In this document: piece after piece, positions 12,601 to 24,858 of the stretch | How the letters are laid out: each line of letters starts with the position of its first letter | How positions within the stretch are numbered: position 1 is the stretch's first letter | Assembly: GCA_026413225.1 (NCBI GenBank) | Contig: CM048553.1 | Location: 23,870,501 to 23,934,500, forward strand | Origin: Otis tarda | Taxonomy: Eukaryota; Chordata; Aves; Otidiformes; Otididae | Direction of reading: 5' to 3' | DNA length: 64,000 bases | Notes under the pieces: model-generated | What the model was told of the DNA's origin: nothing | Databases searched by the model: none | What the model saw: only the letters and a program-made list of their open reading frames with translations | Position numbers and translations under genes: made by a program

Positions 12601-15600
12601 CAGCTCTCCAAATGTGTTTGTAGACACAATGGAAAAATGATTAATTCTCTTAATTGCAGATAAATAAAATATTTGTTGAACAGTGGCCAATTTGCTCAGT
12701 GAATGTTTAATGCTTTATATTTGTTTGACTCTACTTATTATTTAATACCCCCCATTTCTGTTCTTGTAAGACAGCTTTCAGTGACGGCTAGCAACCCTTC
12801 TGCATTTGAGCAAACTGCATAGTAACAGTTTTAAGCAGAGTGATCTGTTACTTGGATAATATACTCATTACAGGTGGAAATTAGGAAGCTTATTTGAGAG
12901 ATGCAAAGTACATTAAATAAAATGAACTCCCAAATGAGATTTGGGCTACATGTAAAAAAAACCCTTTCTTAAAAAGTCAGAATTTACAAACATGTAGGGA
13001 CTGTAAAAGTTTGGAATGAGAAGCATGACTTTCACAAACATGTGATATCAGCAGGGCTAATTTCAGTTGACTGATTGGGAAGGCATTTACGCCTGGATAA
13101 AAAAAAAACCAAACCAAAAATCTAAAAATCCTAGTGCAGGGAATCCCAGCGAACCTTTATTTTTTGCTTAAGTGCAAGGGGCATTTTGAATCTATGTTGT
13201 CTCTAGTAATAACTTCAATAACAGCAGCTAAAAATAAGCACTATGCAAACACAACAGAATTCACCGATGTGAGAAGGCCTTTGACTGCAGCACGGTCTTT
13301 GTAAATTTGGATTCTGATCTGTTACCAAAATAACTCTCCTCTGTGGTTAGAAGGGCTGTCCCGTAACATAAAAGTCAAATAGATCTGGGGGGGCCAGTCA
13401 TTGCCTCTTCCTGAATCTTAACAAAAATGGTCTTAGCAATAAAGGGTCTACAAGACTGTATCGTAAGATTTTACGATCCTGCCTTGAATATGTAGGCTTT
13501 TCCATCAGTGCAGAGTTAAAATTTAAAAATAACCCTTTTTTTGAAGAGTTGAAATTGAATGTGATTTGGGGACAGTAAATATGTGGAACAAGAAACATCT
13601 TGTGGGAAACACTGTCCAAAATCATAAGCATCTAGCTGAGAAAAGGTGAATGTGCCAAGACTATCACGTAATGGTGGCTTTTAATTTGTGACGGCATTTT
13701 TGCAAAGGGAAATTTTTAACAGAATTGCAATGAAGCTGCTGAAAAGGCAATGTGGAAAGTACTCCAGAAGTTGCTTTTGAAGGCCACATCCAAATGACAG
13801 TGCAGACCTGACCACTCTAATTCCAGTTTCTCTTTCCCCATTCAGTGCTGGTTTTGCTAGTTCTGCATCACTCTTCTGAAGCCTCTGCAGGTCAGTTAGC
13901 ACTTCACATGAGCTGGCGAGCATCACCTGTGTTGGCTGTATCTGCTTACAGCGGTGTTTCTGACTCTGTAAGTCTAATGAGCAGGGCTCACAAAGCCATG
14001 TGGCCGCAGTCCAAAAAGGGGCCTGCCTGTGCATTTATTTGACTTTGGAAATGAGCTCTGAAACCCCATCAGGGTGTACAGCATCTGAGTCGGTGCAGGG
14101 GTGAGGGCAAATATTCCTCATAGGTACTGAGGCAACAATGGAGGTAGTTGTTTTAAAAAGTGTGACCTCCAGTGGACGCAGTAGCATTTTGAGGAGTTTT
14201 ATTCATGACCTGTGTTTTCAAGAAGTTTTTTATTTGTTGATGAACTCCAGCTTCTGTGAAGAAGATAAAATGGATCTTAAAAAATTACTGTAAAACATGT
14301 CTGTATGGGAAAATGGAATCTGACACACGCACATTATTAGTAATTAAGAGACTAGGTTGAGTCTTTAGATCTACCACCATGTTGTCTAAGAACCTGGCAA
14401 TGGTTGATTTTGAAAAGGTTTTCTTTTACCTTTAGTAAAATGGAGACAATAATGTTCCTGTCCTTTCGTTCTTCATTGGCTATCTCTACTCCCTCTGCAG
14501 TAGAAGCTTGATTCTTAAGTAATTAGTAGTACCAGAAGAACAGGAGCTCTCAGCACTATCATTGTGATAAAATAATTTATGAAAATAATAGATCAGATGC
14601 TTCCTAACTTCCATAAAGTGAGTAATAATGGTCTAACATGAAAAATAATAATGCTGAACGGCAAGTCTGCAAAAAGAGCTGGCTGAATAATTCATACTTA
14701 AATTGAATCTGATAAATTTTGCTTCTTTTCTCCATTGACAGAAAGCCTATATACCGTTGACTGTTTCTGAAGATTTGTTCTGTTATTCTATGATTCATGT
14801 GCTCTACAGATCTCTTTTGGAGTATTGTCTGTATCGTTTAACTGTGACTGGTTGTCTCAGGCACACAGCATTGTTTCTGTTTCCTGACAGTGCTAATGTT
14901 AGCAACCAAGATTCTGATATGAATGTTTACGGAAAACAAACATAAAATTCACTTTTTATAAATATTTGAGCACAAAAACTTAGTACTTGCATTACATGAA
15001 TATTGATAGTGGTAAAATACGGTGTTACAGGTTTTACAAATGTTCACGGAAAGTTAAACAAGGTCAAAGGCAGACTGTTTGAAAATGCAACTGAACGTTC
15101 ACGCTGTTTTTTCCTGGTTTCAGAGCTCTGACACAATTCTAAGCTGTGCAGTTGTCAGTAGGATCCTCTTCTTCTTTCCTTATCCTAATTTATGTGTCTT
15201 ATATGTGAATTCTGACATGGGTTTACAAATAGGAGACATTTGTATTAATGGTGTAAGGTGTGTGCTAAGGTCACCCAGATCACTACAGCATTAGTTTAGA
15301 TCCTCAGAAGCTTATTTTAAGAAGCTGCATGGGGTCCCTGATGGCAGCCTTGCTGGCACACATGCTCCCAACATGAGCCTGCTGGCAGATCAGCTGCACA
15401 GACACAACCCCACAACCTTATTCATTTTTTAAGATAACCTTCCAAATACCTGCAGTGAGTCATTGGAAAGCACATTGTGTCTGAGTTCACTCTCAGTGCC
15501 AGGAAGCCCAGCTAAGCTGTTTTTAAAATGCCACCATAGAACCAGATTTTTCTAAGTCCCCAAATAGCAAAGCAATTTCAGGAAAACAGAAAGATAAACA

Positions 15601-18600
15601 AGGAGAAAAATATGAAAGCAAAACAGTAAGTGCAGGCTGAGTATTCTCTTGAAACATCAAGTGTTAATCACAGACTACAGCACGGAAAGGGAAACATGGG
15701 AGAAATACTGAGTAGTGACATTTTGTAATTGCAAATGTTACGGTGACTACCAATAACCTTCTTCATACTCAGAAACCTTAGAAACACAGTCTGTGACTGA
15801 TGCTTGAGAAAACAAGAAAAAAAACCTGTCTTCTTGTCAAAGAGAGTTCTTTTCCCTCTTGGTACTCAGCTTCTGCACAAATAGGCTGATGGTGGCGTAG
15901 AAGATACCCTTTGTGATTGTATTTTAGCTCCTGCGTTGCTGGTATCATGGAGCAACATGGTTCAGCTGGCAGCTTATAAGCTGAACCTCATGTGCAGGGC
16001 TTCGTTCCACTTCTTTTAATCAATGCACTCAGGAACCAACACTTCAGCTCTTTAACAACTGTCCGTGCCGCTTGTGCCCTCACCCACAAACAGTCGGTGC
16101 TTAGAGCCTGAGCTGGTGCCTCTGTGGCCATGTGTGCATGTGCATGTGTGTGTGTGGTACAGAGGACAGGGAAGCTTGAGGCACACATGTCCGCCTGGCA
16201 TCATGACTGAACTGCCTCCCCTGCATGGGGCTGGCCTGCCTGGCTCCCAAAGTTGGGGTCCAGACCTTCTAGATACCAAAGTTAAAGCACATTTGTTCAC
16301 ATACAATATTTCCCCACAGAGATTTTTCTTATGGGGGAAAAAGTTGACTTTAGGCACTTAAAAAAAATAAAATTAAGCTGATGTTTTATTTTTTGACCTA
16401 TGTTCTTGGATCAATGGCTTTGTTGAGAGATTGTTCGTGGAAACAAGTGGAAGGTGGAGAAGCTGACATTTCAAGGATGTATTTTGTACACAGAAGAAAT
16501 CGAATATAAATAAGTTTTGGATTCATTAATTTGTATGTTTGTACTGAGATATTTTTCTGATTGAAATACAAGGACTGCAGATATATAGACCTTATGCTGA
16601 AATTCAAGATACACCTTCTGCTGGTGAAGAGCATGTGCTTTTTCCTGGCAAAAGACCTACAGCTTTAGTATGTATAGAAATATTGCTCAGGTTCCTGTGC
16701 AAAAGCAGCACGTATTTAAATTAGCATTCTATTTTAATGAAATAATTCCCTGTTAATAACGGCAGGGTTACTAGCTCCCTTCTGTAGTTACAGAAATTCC
16801 ACATTCAAGCTTGGAGGTTTCCTAGTTGATATTAATACATCAGTCTAATTACAACAGGCTTAGATAAATGGGCAAAACAAATGGATTTCATTCTGCCCTG
16901 CCTCACAGTCACAAGAACATTTCTTTTCAGTTCATATATCTTTGTATTGCGGGTCATATAGCTCATAAACTTTCAAAATAAAGCCTGCTTATTACTAATT
17001 ACATTTGCTCTCTGCAGTACCATCAAATTCATTTTCTCCTATGACACTATAACAAATATTCCATTTTGTTGCTAGCACTGAACATCCTTATGAAATCTTT
17101 GTCAACTTGTTATTGCAGTAACTTGTGGCTTATAACAAGATGTCTTTTATATTCATTTTTAACATGTTTAAATAGCAAGTTGCCTTTACTTTGCCCTATG
17201 TAATAAACCACTAAATCTACAGGAGAAGGTTAATGTAATAGGCAAAATAAATCAATTTCAAGTTTCAACTAATAGCCTTAATAGTTGGGCAAATCTCATA
17301 AAAGTTTTCTGTTTGAGGTTAATTTGACAGCAGACCTGACATCAAGAAACAATTACTGGCTTTAAAGTGGTTCTTGTCTTTATCTCCCATTTTAAGACAC
17401 ATCAAATTAAAATTAGAAGAAGCAAGGAGAAGGAAATGTTATAGTTAACATTAAACTCCTGAACATGCGTGTTAAGTTCATTTAACTTTCATAGCTTGAA
17501 AGGTGAAGGAAATGCAAGGGCTAGGATCTGACCTCTTTGCATCATATTTTGTAATTACAGCTTATCGGAATTCATGTGACTGTTTAGAGCAAGGATGCTG
17601 TTGGATGTCTATGTGAGTGAGTGAGTTTGCACTTCTAATGTTTTTTTTTTTACTGAAGGCGTAGCTGCCAGCTCATGTGTTCCCAGTTTGAGACTCAGAG
17701 CAAGGAGCTCTTCTAAAGCAAAATACAATGCTATCACACTTCTGGCTCCATCTAGGAGCTTGCTAGTAGTTGATGCTTCGTCCTGATGAGCACCGTCACC
17801 TGGTGGGCTGCAGTTCACAGATGCAAAGATGAATTAATTCAGAAATGAACTGAATTAATGTGTAAGAGGTATTGATTTTACCATGAGACCTGTGTCTCTT
17901 CGGACTAAGTCAGGTGAAAGTCCCAGGTTCTAGTGCTAGGTGTCCTCACTTTAATGGCTTTCCAACTTACTGTCAATTTTCTGCGAAAATGAGTTTTGGA
18001 AGCTGAATAATGCATCAACAGAAACATACACAGAGCTATTTCAGGATCCCGAAACTGGCATGCCTTCACTTAAATGATAAACATCTAGCTGTGTCTGTGA
18101 AGATAGACACATCAAAACATCCTTGTGCTGTTGTAAATTCTTAACTTCAAACTAAGAGAATTCAAATATTTTATTAAAAAAATTCAGAAGCCTGGCCTCA
18201 GTTTATTGACTGCTTGTATGCTGTATCACATCATTTGCCGTATTCTGTGTAGGCAGCAAATACGTCCACTTGGTGAAGATTTCAAAAGAGCATGTAGCAG
18301 CAGATTAGAACTTTCCTTGAATCCCAATATTTGGATGAGTAGTCCATACAGGACTGTTCCTAGAACATATGCATTTTCTGGCACTAACAAAGAATGTGAT
18401 GTTTTTGCAATAAATTTAACTTGACATATACCACGTATTGAAATCTATTGCTTCTGGACAACGTCATGGCATGTTTTTTGACTTGAGGTGTTCTGTAACT
18501 GATGTGACGAGTCACTGACATTCTTTGGGGGATTTTGGAAAGCATTTAATTCTCACTACCATAACCTGATTTGCCATGAGAACAGCCTTACAGTCTAAGT

Positions 18601-18915
18601 CCAGACTGTAGAGCTACTAATTAAGACCCTAGAACAAGCTGGAGAGATAAAAGGAGTGCTACTACTGATCTTGAAAGCACAGAAAGAAATAGCGTACCAA
18701 GTACAAGAATCAAAATGAAAATGAGAATAATAGAAGATACAGATCAAAGCTGACCTGGAACCAACAATAGTCTGGTGACAAGCATAACAGTGCCTCTGTT
18801 GCTGTTGATAAGCACTTCCTGCAGCAAAAAAAAAAAGTCTTATTTACAGTTCCCATAGGAAAAGGATAGCATCAGGTACCACTTTAAGAAATTTCATTGG
18901 TCAGTTTCACTGGCA
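12601..18915. other. Unique spacer, possible conserved block at 16.7-17.45 kb
   Basis: No gene is recognised. Near 16129-16155 there is a short GTGCATGTGTG-type run that opens frames on both strands. From about 16690 to 17450 the sequence is AT-rich and free of recognisable repeats, with many TAATTA-like words. This style is often seen in conserved non-coding elements, but that is only an impression. A poly-T run at 17640-17651 is a simple homopolymer. Confidence 0.5.
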
Positions 18916-18985
18916 TGGGTTAAACAGCAGATCACACTGGATGATGATCGTAACACCTTTCTGGCCTTAAAATCTGCCAAAGGTC
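18916..18985 (+). mobile_element. Ancient CR1 3' terminal fragment
   Basis: The run around 18937-18974 (CACTGGATGATGATCG followed by TTTCTGGCCTTAAAATCT) resembles the terminal block of old reptilian/avian CR1 lineages, where an ACTGGATGATC-type word is followed by CTGGCCTTAAAATCTATGA. Nothing convincing extends upstream, so only the last 70 bp or so are claimed. Alternative: a chance match to a short word set. Confidence 0.5.
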
Positions 18986-19007
18986 AAGAAAATGTAGTTA
19001 AAAAAAG

Positions 19008-19083
19008 TTGAAGAAATATATGTGGAACGGTATTACTGCACAGTTTTAGTGATTGCTGTCCAGTTCCACACATATTTCTTCAA
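19008..19083 (-). other. 76-nt hairpin, 21-bp arms
   Basis: Left arm 19008-19028 and right arm 19063-19083 are reverse complements at 20 of 21 positions, separated by a 34-nt loop. Read on the minus strand, the single mismatch becomes a G-U wobble, giving an uninterrupted 21-bp RNA stem; on the plus strand it is an A-C mismatch. Stem length, loop size and total length are in the range of a microRNA precursor, but they also fit a small palindromic transposon relic. There is no direct evidence of transcription. It lies about 22 bp downstream of the ancient CR1 end. Confidence 0.6.
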
Positions 19084-19532
19084 TTTAATTTTTAATGGGC
19101 TCTATTTTACCTATATAACTGTCCCTTTAGGATTATGAATCTAACATTTAGATAATTAAAATTCTCACCACTTAACCTTACAAGTGCCTAAAACGTGTAG
19201 TGGTCTATAACCTGATACATCTACAGAACACGGTGCAGTACTCTCCTGAAAGCAGTTAGATTCATATGGAAGTTGCATTGCACCTGAACTAAATGTGCTG
19301 CAGGAGTTCTAGAGTTGGCCTTGTCAGTCCTGCCTCAAGGATTTCTGCACCGTCTCTGCCACGGCTACTCATGAAGTAAGATTTACTCCTCACTGATTTG
19401 GCCCTCCAGGTGTCTGTGACTAAATTAGAAGAAGTTTAGAAGTGAGTGAGAATATACGTACTTCCTATTTTTTTCTTTTAGCTATTGCTGTTCTTGTGTT
19501 TGTTTATTATCCGTATTCATGATATACATCAT
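19084..19532. other. Short unique spacer
   Basis: This AT-rich sequence lies between the hairpin and the next CR1. I see no recognisable gene, repeat or structured RNA in it. Confidence 0.6.
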
Positions 19533-20101
19533 CAGAGTCAAGGGAGGTGATTCTTGCCCTCTATACCCATATCGTGAGACCCCACCTGGAGGACTGCATC
19601 CAGTTCTGGAGTCCCCAACATAAGAAGAACACAGACTTGTTGGAGAGAGTCCGGAGGAGGGCCACAAAGATGACCAGAGGGCTGGAACAGCTCTCCTATG
19701 AGGACAAACTGAGCGAGTTGGGGCTGTTCAGCCTGGAGAAGAGGAGGCTCCGGGGAGACCTTATAGGGGTCTTCCAATACCTAAAGGGGGCGTACAAGAA
19801 AGATGGGGACAAACTCTTTAGCAGGGCCTATTGTGATAGGACAAGGGATAATGGTTTTAAAAGAGAAGGAAGCAGATTCAGACCTGATAGAGGGAAGAAT
19901 TTTTTTATAATGAGGGTGGTGGAACACTGGAACAGGTTCCCAGAGAGGTGGTGGATGCCTCATCCCTGAAAAGATTCAAGGCCAGGTTGGATGAGGCTCT
20001 GAGCAACCTGATCTGGTTGGAGATGTCCCTGCTTCTTTCAGGGGGGTTGGACTAGATGACCTTTAAAGGTCCCTTCCAACCCAAACTATTCTCTGATTCT
20101 A
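19533..20101 (+). mobile_element. CR1 LINE, 5'-truncated 3' end
   Basis: This is a plus-strand CR1 insertion of the same kind as the one at 6026-6782 but truncated further, starting near 19533 within the ORF2 tail. It ends after the CR1 3' UTR block (GGTTGGACTAGATGACC at 20045-20061, CCCTTCCAAC at 20071-20080) with a worn tail, CTATTCTCTGATTCT, so the octamer repeat is largely lost. No target-site duplication is visible, as is usual for CR1. Its divergence from the 6-kb copy suggests an independent, somewhat older insertion and not a segmental duplication; the flanks do not match. Confidence 0.95.
19547..19969 (+). pseudogene. CR1 ORF2 fragment with frameshift
   Basis: The frame carries CR1 ORF2 C-terminal motifs: [54 protein letters not shown] and VVEHWNR. 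After EHWNR the frame is lost by a single-base deletion near 19936, where the sister copy at 6.6 kb reads AGGTTGCCCAG and this one AGGTTCCCAG. The translation then runs in the wrong frame to a premature stop. There is no start codon context and no upstream reverse transcriptase core, so this is a dead retrotransposon fragment and not a gene. Confidence 0.9.
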
Positions 20102-21702
20102 AGGCCCATTCATAAACTCTCGACTTTAATTCTTACACCAGGTTTTCAAAATAAGGGTTTGAGCAATAAAAATGTAAAAAATATTACACTAATGAAAACT
20201 GCTTTTTCTATTCAGTGCAACTCAACAGTTGAGAACTATTTAAAATATGTTTATATATCCACTTATTTTCTGGGTTTGGATAAACAGAGAAATCTGGTGC
20301 ATATTTACAATAAGTTTGAAAGTTCAATAATTACCACCAGAAGTCATCATTAAGCCTCCAGATAAACAATGGAATGTCACTTGGTTTGACAATACAATAG
20401 GAATAATTTCTACTAATTATTCCTGTGATAAATTTGGCTCATTAGCTTTTACTAGAGGAAAAGGAAACTGAAAAATCAATATTTCAGTTAACTTTTTTTT
20501 TCATTATTTGGAAGTGCTAGTTATATATTTTGCAGAGTAAAAAGGGAACTAGAGGGCAGTCAAGGAGACCAAAAAATATTAAATTTAGAACCAATAGAGA
20601 TTAATAATAGTTGCAGTTGTTATCAGAGAACTCTTGATTCAGAGGAAAGTTCTGCCCTTTGCAGTCTTTCTTTAGAGACTCAGTTTTTTCCTTTTCCTTA
20701 AAACAATAATATTGATGGCTCTTTGGGCAAATTATCTAGATTAATTTCTGCATTGATTCAGCATCACTTCCTTCTTCCTTTGCTCAAATAATGTTTAACC
20801 ACAACACTTGTTTCTTCACAATTTCCTTATTAAGGTGTTGTTTGCTACCCCTTTAGCTTTGCCTTTTGTAGTATCTTCACTCTATGCCACCAATGCTGAT
20901 GTGAGATCTCTCCTTTGCTGTCTGAACACAGCTAGAAAAGCCAGTGAACAGTCAAGGCTTTATAAACACAGGCATTTCAAGCTGGGGAATTGCTGTGGTT
21001 GGGAGCATTGGTTAGCTGAGCTTTCAGGTTGTACTGCAATTTGATTAACTGTGATGCCAGAGAAGATGTCAGGATTGTGATGTGCCAGGAGCAAGTCACC
21101 AGCTGGCTGGCGATCTTTAGGGGATCTATAAGGCTCAATCAAAACATCTACTCATGCTTCGATGCATTCCATGCTAATCACACTAATGAAAAAAAAAGAA
21201 TCGGTGTTGCTGAAGACTAGAACTGATCAGAAACTTTCTGACTGAATGTTTTGCCTTCTGAAGATCCTGATCTGTCAGGGTGAGATTTTCCTATAGTATG
21301 TGGCACATGGAGGAAACCCAGCTTTTTCTCCAACTGGGCACCTATCCCGGCCTCTACCACTCCCACCTTCAAGCACCTGAGGCTCCACAATTTTGACAAA
21401 AAGAACCTCTCAGGTGATTAGAGAAAGTCAAAGAATAGGATTGGTCTTGTTCTATTTTGGTAGTCTAAAGAAAGACGACCACATCTGGGATATATCTAGC
21501 ACTCTTTGTAGTCAATGCAGAAAACGGGTAAACTAGAGAACAGTTTAATCTGCTCTTTTTTAAGGTGCTTTACTTCAGCTGAAAGGGATCATCCTTTGGG
21601 AATGCCTGCTTCCCTCCATTGTTCAGAAAGCCTAAATTAGATTTCAGTGTAAAACTTTCAGATGGCAAAGCTGGGACAGAAGAATCCTTCTCAAAAATTA
21701 CA

Positions 21703-21795
21703 TGTAAACTCATATACATATATTTGTAGTTATAGTTACAGTTATAGTTGTGTATATGTATATACGTATGAATATGTAACACATACAGATACATA
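21703..21795. repeat. Low-complexity TA/GTTATA run
   Basis: This is alternating purine-pyrimidine sequence with interspersed GTTATA/GTTACA words: three near-copies of AGTTATAGTTAC-like units around 21726-21750, then TATATGTATATACGTATG. It is a simple low-complexity patch; no function is inferred. Confidence 0.7.
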
Positions 21796-24700
21796 TAGAT
21801 TAAGTGAAATTCTACAAGAAATTTTAGCTATTGGTTTTCCTTTTTTTTAAGGATATATTTTTGAAATCTGTGATTTTATTGAGAATGGCTGTTCCCGTTT
21901 TCATAGAATTTTGTCTTTTCTGATAATGAAATCTGAAGTCTGCTAACCACAGATGTGAATGATGTAGCATTCTAACAGAGTTTCAGAGAAAATAGAGCAT
22001 GAAAATCAGAGTATTCCAGCAGTTCTGATAGGAAAACAAAAACTTTTTCTTCAATGTAGAAAAATAATTGTTCAGGAGACACACCTAGTTGAGTATATTT
22101 GAATGCTTTTCATCAAAACAGTGCACATATATAGAATAAAATTATTTAAATGCAAGTAATCTTTTTCAATCTCTCAATATGTGGACATATTGTGGACACA
22201 GGTACGCTATTTTACCATTGCTGGTTGAGCTGTTTCAGCGTGGCAATGAGTAATTGGCCAATAGGTTCTGCAACAGATGTAAAGTGGCAGAGCAATGTTT
22301 CCACCATGGTTATTATAAAACACTTGCTTTCTTAGTTTCCCATATAGAGGGCTTTGGGCCGTATAATCCATCAAAGAAAATGGTAACTAAATGAAATCCT
22401 TATTCTATCTAGACATAAAAATCTATTTATGATATTTAGAAGGCCCTTTTGCTGTACTGAGCACCTCACAAGCCTTGCAGTAGCTTCACTTATATATAAG
22501 TAGGAAAGTAGGAAATGGATACCCCCTGAGTGATTTGTCCAAACTCATCAGAAAGGTCTGTGACAGAGTGGTGTTGGGCACTCAAGCGTACTCACCTTCA
22601 GGCTAATAGTCTACCTGCAAACTCCTTCATCTTTTCTCCCCATTGAAAAAGTATAGTTGCATGCAACCTAAAATTGTAAAGGAACTTGATGTAGGAAACT
22701 GTAGGAGAGATAAAAGAATCAGTAAATCCAAAAATTGAGGTTATATCTGGGCTGAACATCTTTATGATAGCAGAGAAAATAACTAGCTGCAAGAGGCTAA
22801 AGGACATTCTGCAGTTTCAGATATGTATGCTACTCCTGTTCCCACTCCCACAGTTGTTTACTGTTATGGCACCATGGTTTGTGATATCCAGTCATCTCAC
22901 ATAATGCTACTGACATTTCAGTGCATGTCAGATATGTTTTAGTGCTGCATGAAAACATGAGATTTTTAAAGAATATATGTCTGAATGCATTCCACTGCAT
23001 TTCAAACATCCACCAAGAGCAGCATTGGAAATGTGTCTTTGATACCTTTTAAAAAACAGAAGACTGAATTCCATGGTTACACCCCAGTAGAGTTTTCTCT
23101 GCAATTCTAAGCAAAACTGGGAACAGAACATTTTAAAGCATTTCTACATAACTGGACTATTGAAAGGTTGTTACTGAGGCATATAGAATATTAATGCCTG
23201 TGACTGACTTTGAAAGCAACCTCTGTCTATTTCTGTGATTATAAGCATGGTGAAAAACATGACTGGATAGGAAAAAAAGCATGTATATGGCTGGTGCTAT
23301 TATGTTTTGCACTTTTGTTCAGTGCTTATTTACCCAGTTACAATTTATGCAATACATAACAACAGAATGTGTATGAATGGCCCATAAGTCCATCTGAACT
23401 TCTTTAGGATATGAAGATGAGGTAAATTAATTTGCTTTTTCCATAACTTTCACTGAATCTCTGGGTCAACATCTGGGTGAAAAGGAGGATTTTTGTTTAC
23501 CTGAAAAATGAAATCTAAAAGGTGTTGAGAACAAAAATATCATATTTTGTTCTAATGGTGATGGAAAATCTCTCTTTGTTTTCAATTGTCTGAATCACAT
23601 CCACTAGCAGCACTCAGGAAAATGTGCAAAATGCAAAATAGTATTAGATCCCAAAGAGCATGTGGTACATATTTAATTTCAGAACATCAGTTACGCTACA
23701 GAAGTAGGAAACTGAAGTTGCCAGCTTATCAGACAATTATGCATAAATCAAAATTTCTGGAGACTTGAGTCTCAGGCTTTCTAGTTAGTTATTCAGAGAC
23801 TAAATTTTCAGGTCACTGCCCTGAATTTGATGCCTAGTTTCAGGACAGTGCTTCAGGAGACATAAATGTCTAATAATGAGATTTGCAAACTGTACTGAGC
23901 TACTTAAGCTAGCCTGTAGGAACTGTTATGAACAGAGGTGGTCTTAAGCTCTCCTCCAGTACTTACAGCTTTAGCCCCAGTGGGACTCGCAACACTTAAG
24001 TTCTACTCTATAAGGTGCTATTACTCATTTCTCACAGAATGTGTCTGGAGAAGCCAATGGTGATCCCTCCTTAACCTTTTATCCAATAACTCATGATTAA
24101 AGTACTCACCCAGGTTGCAGGAAAGGCAGATTCAATTGTCTCCTGTACTTAATGGGATTCAACCCACTCCCCCATGTCCCAGAAGAGCATCGTAATGGCC
24201 AGACTATAGGCTATTGTGAGTAAAGGCTTTCTCAGTCCCATGAAAGCTGTTTCATGCTGTCTGAAATAATTGAAACTAGTGATAGTGCTCTTGTAACTGT
24301 AATGGTCTAAGAATAATAAGAGGAGAAGGCTTGGTGGGAAAAAGTATAAGAACATCTGATGTAGCTGAAAGAAAAGGACAAGCTCAGGGTCATCTAAGAC
24401 ATTCCGCAGATCTACAGTAGAGATTTAATTTCACAGTATTACATTTAATGTAAAAGATGTACAGGCAAAGAAAGAATTATTATGACAGTTGGGAATACAG
24501 ACTTCATCCCTACTCAGATGAGTACTTAATACACATTACTTATTCATGGGATGAGGACATGGCATTTAGGTAGCTAAGTTAGATGGCTGTGGCTCCATTG
24601 TTGTTTTATCCCTTCACCATGTAAGAATGCATAAAGCAGGACATCCAGCTGGAAGTTGTAAACTATTATATTTTTTCTAGCACAATTTTTAAATACTGTT

Positions 24701-24836
24701 TATTCCTGTCAGTGAACACAGATGTATGTCCTGATAGCTTGGGAAAGATGTCCTCATCAAAGGCAATATCTCAGGTTTTGCACACATGTTCAGGGAGTTA
24801 TTTCAGATTGTCTCACCTCTGTTTTATATGGAATAC

Positions 24837-24858
24837 TGTCTCTTTCATGAAAGAGACA
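24837..24858. repeat. 22-bp perfect palindrome
   Basis: The two 11-base halves (TGTCTCTTTCA and TGAAAGAGACA) are exact reverse complements with no spacer. A perfect palindrome of this length is unlikely by chance in 64 kb. No repeat family is recognised around it. It could be a dimeric protein-binding site, a fold-back mutation product or a relic of a small inverted repeat. Confidence 0.9.
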
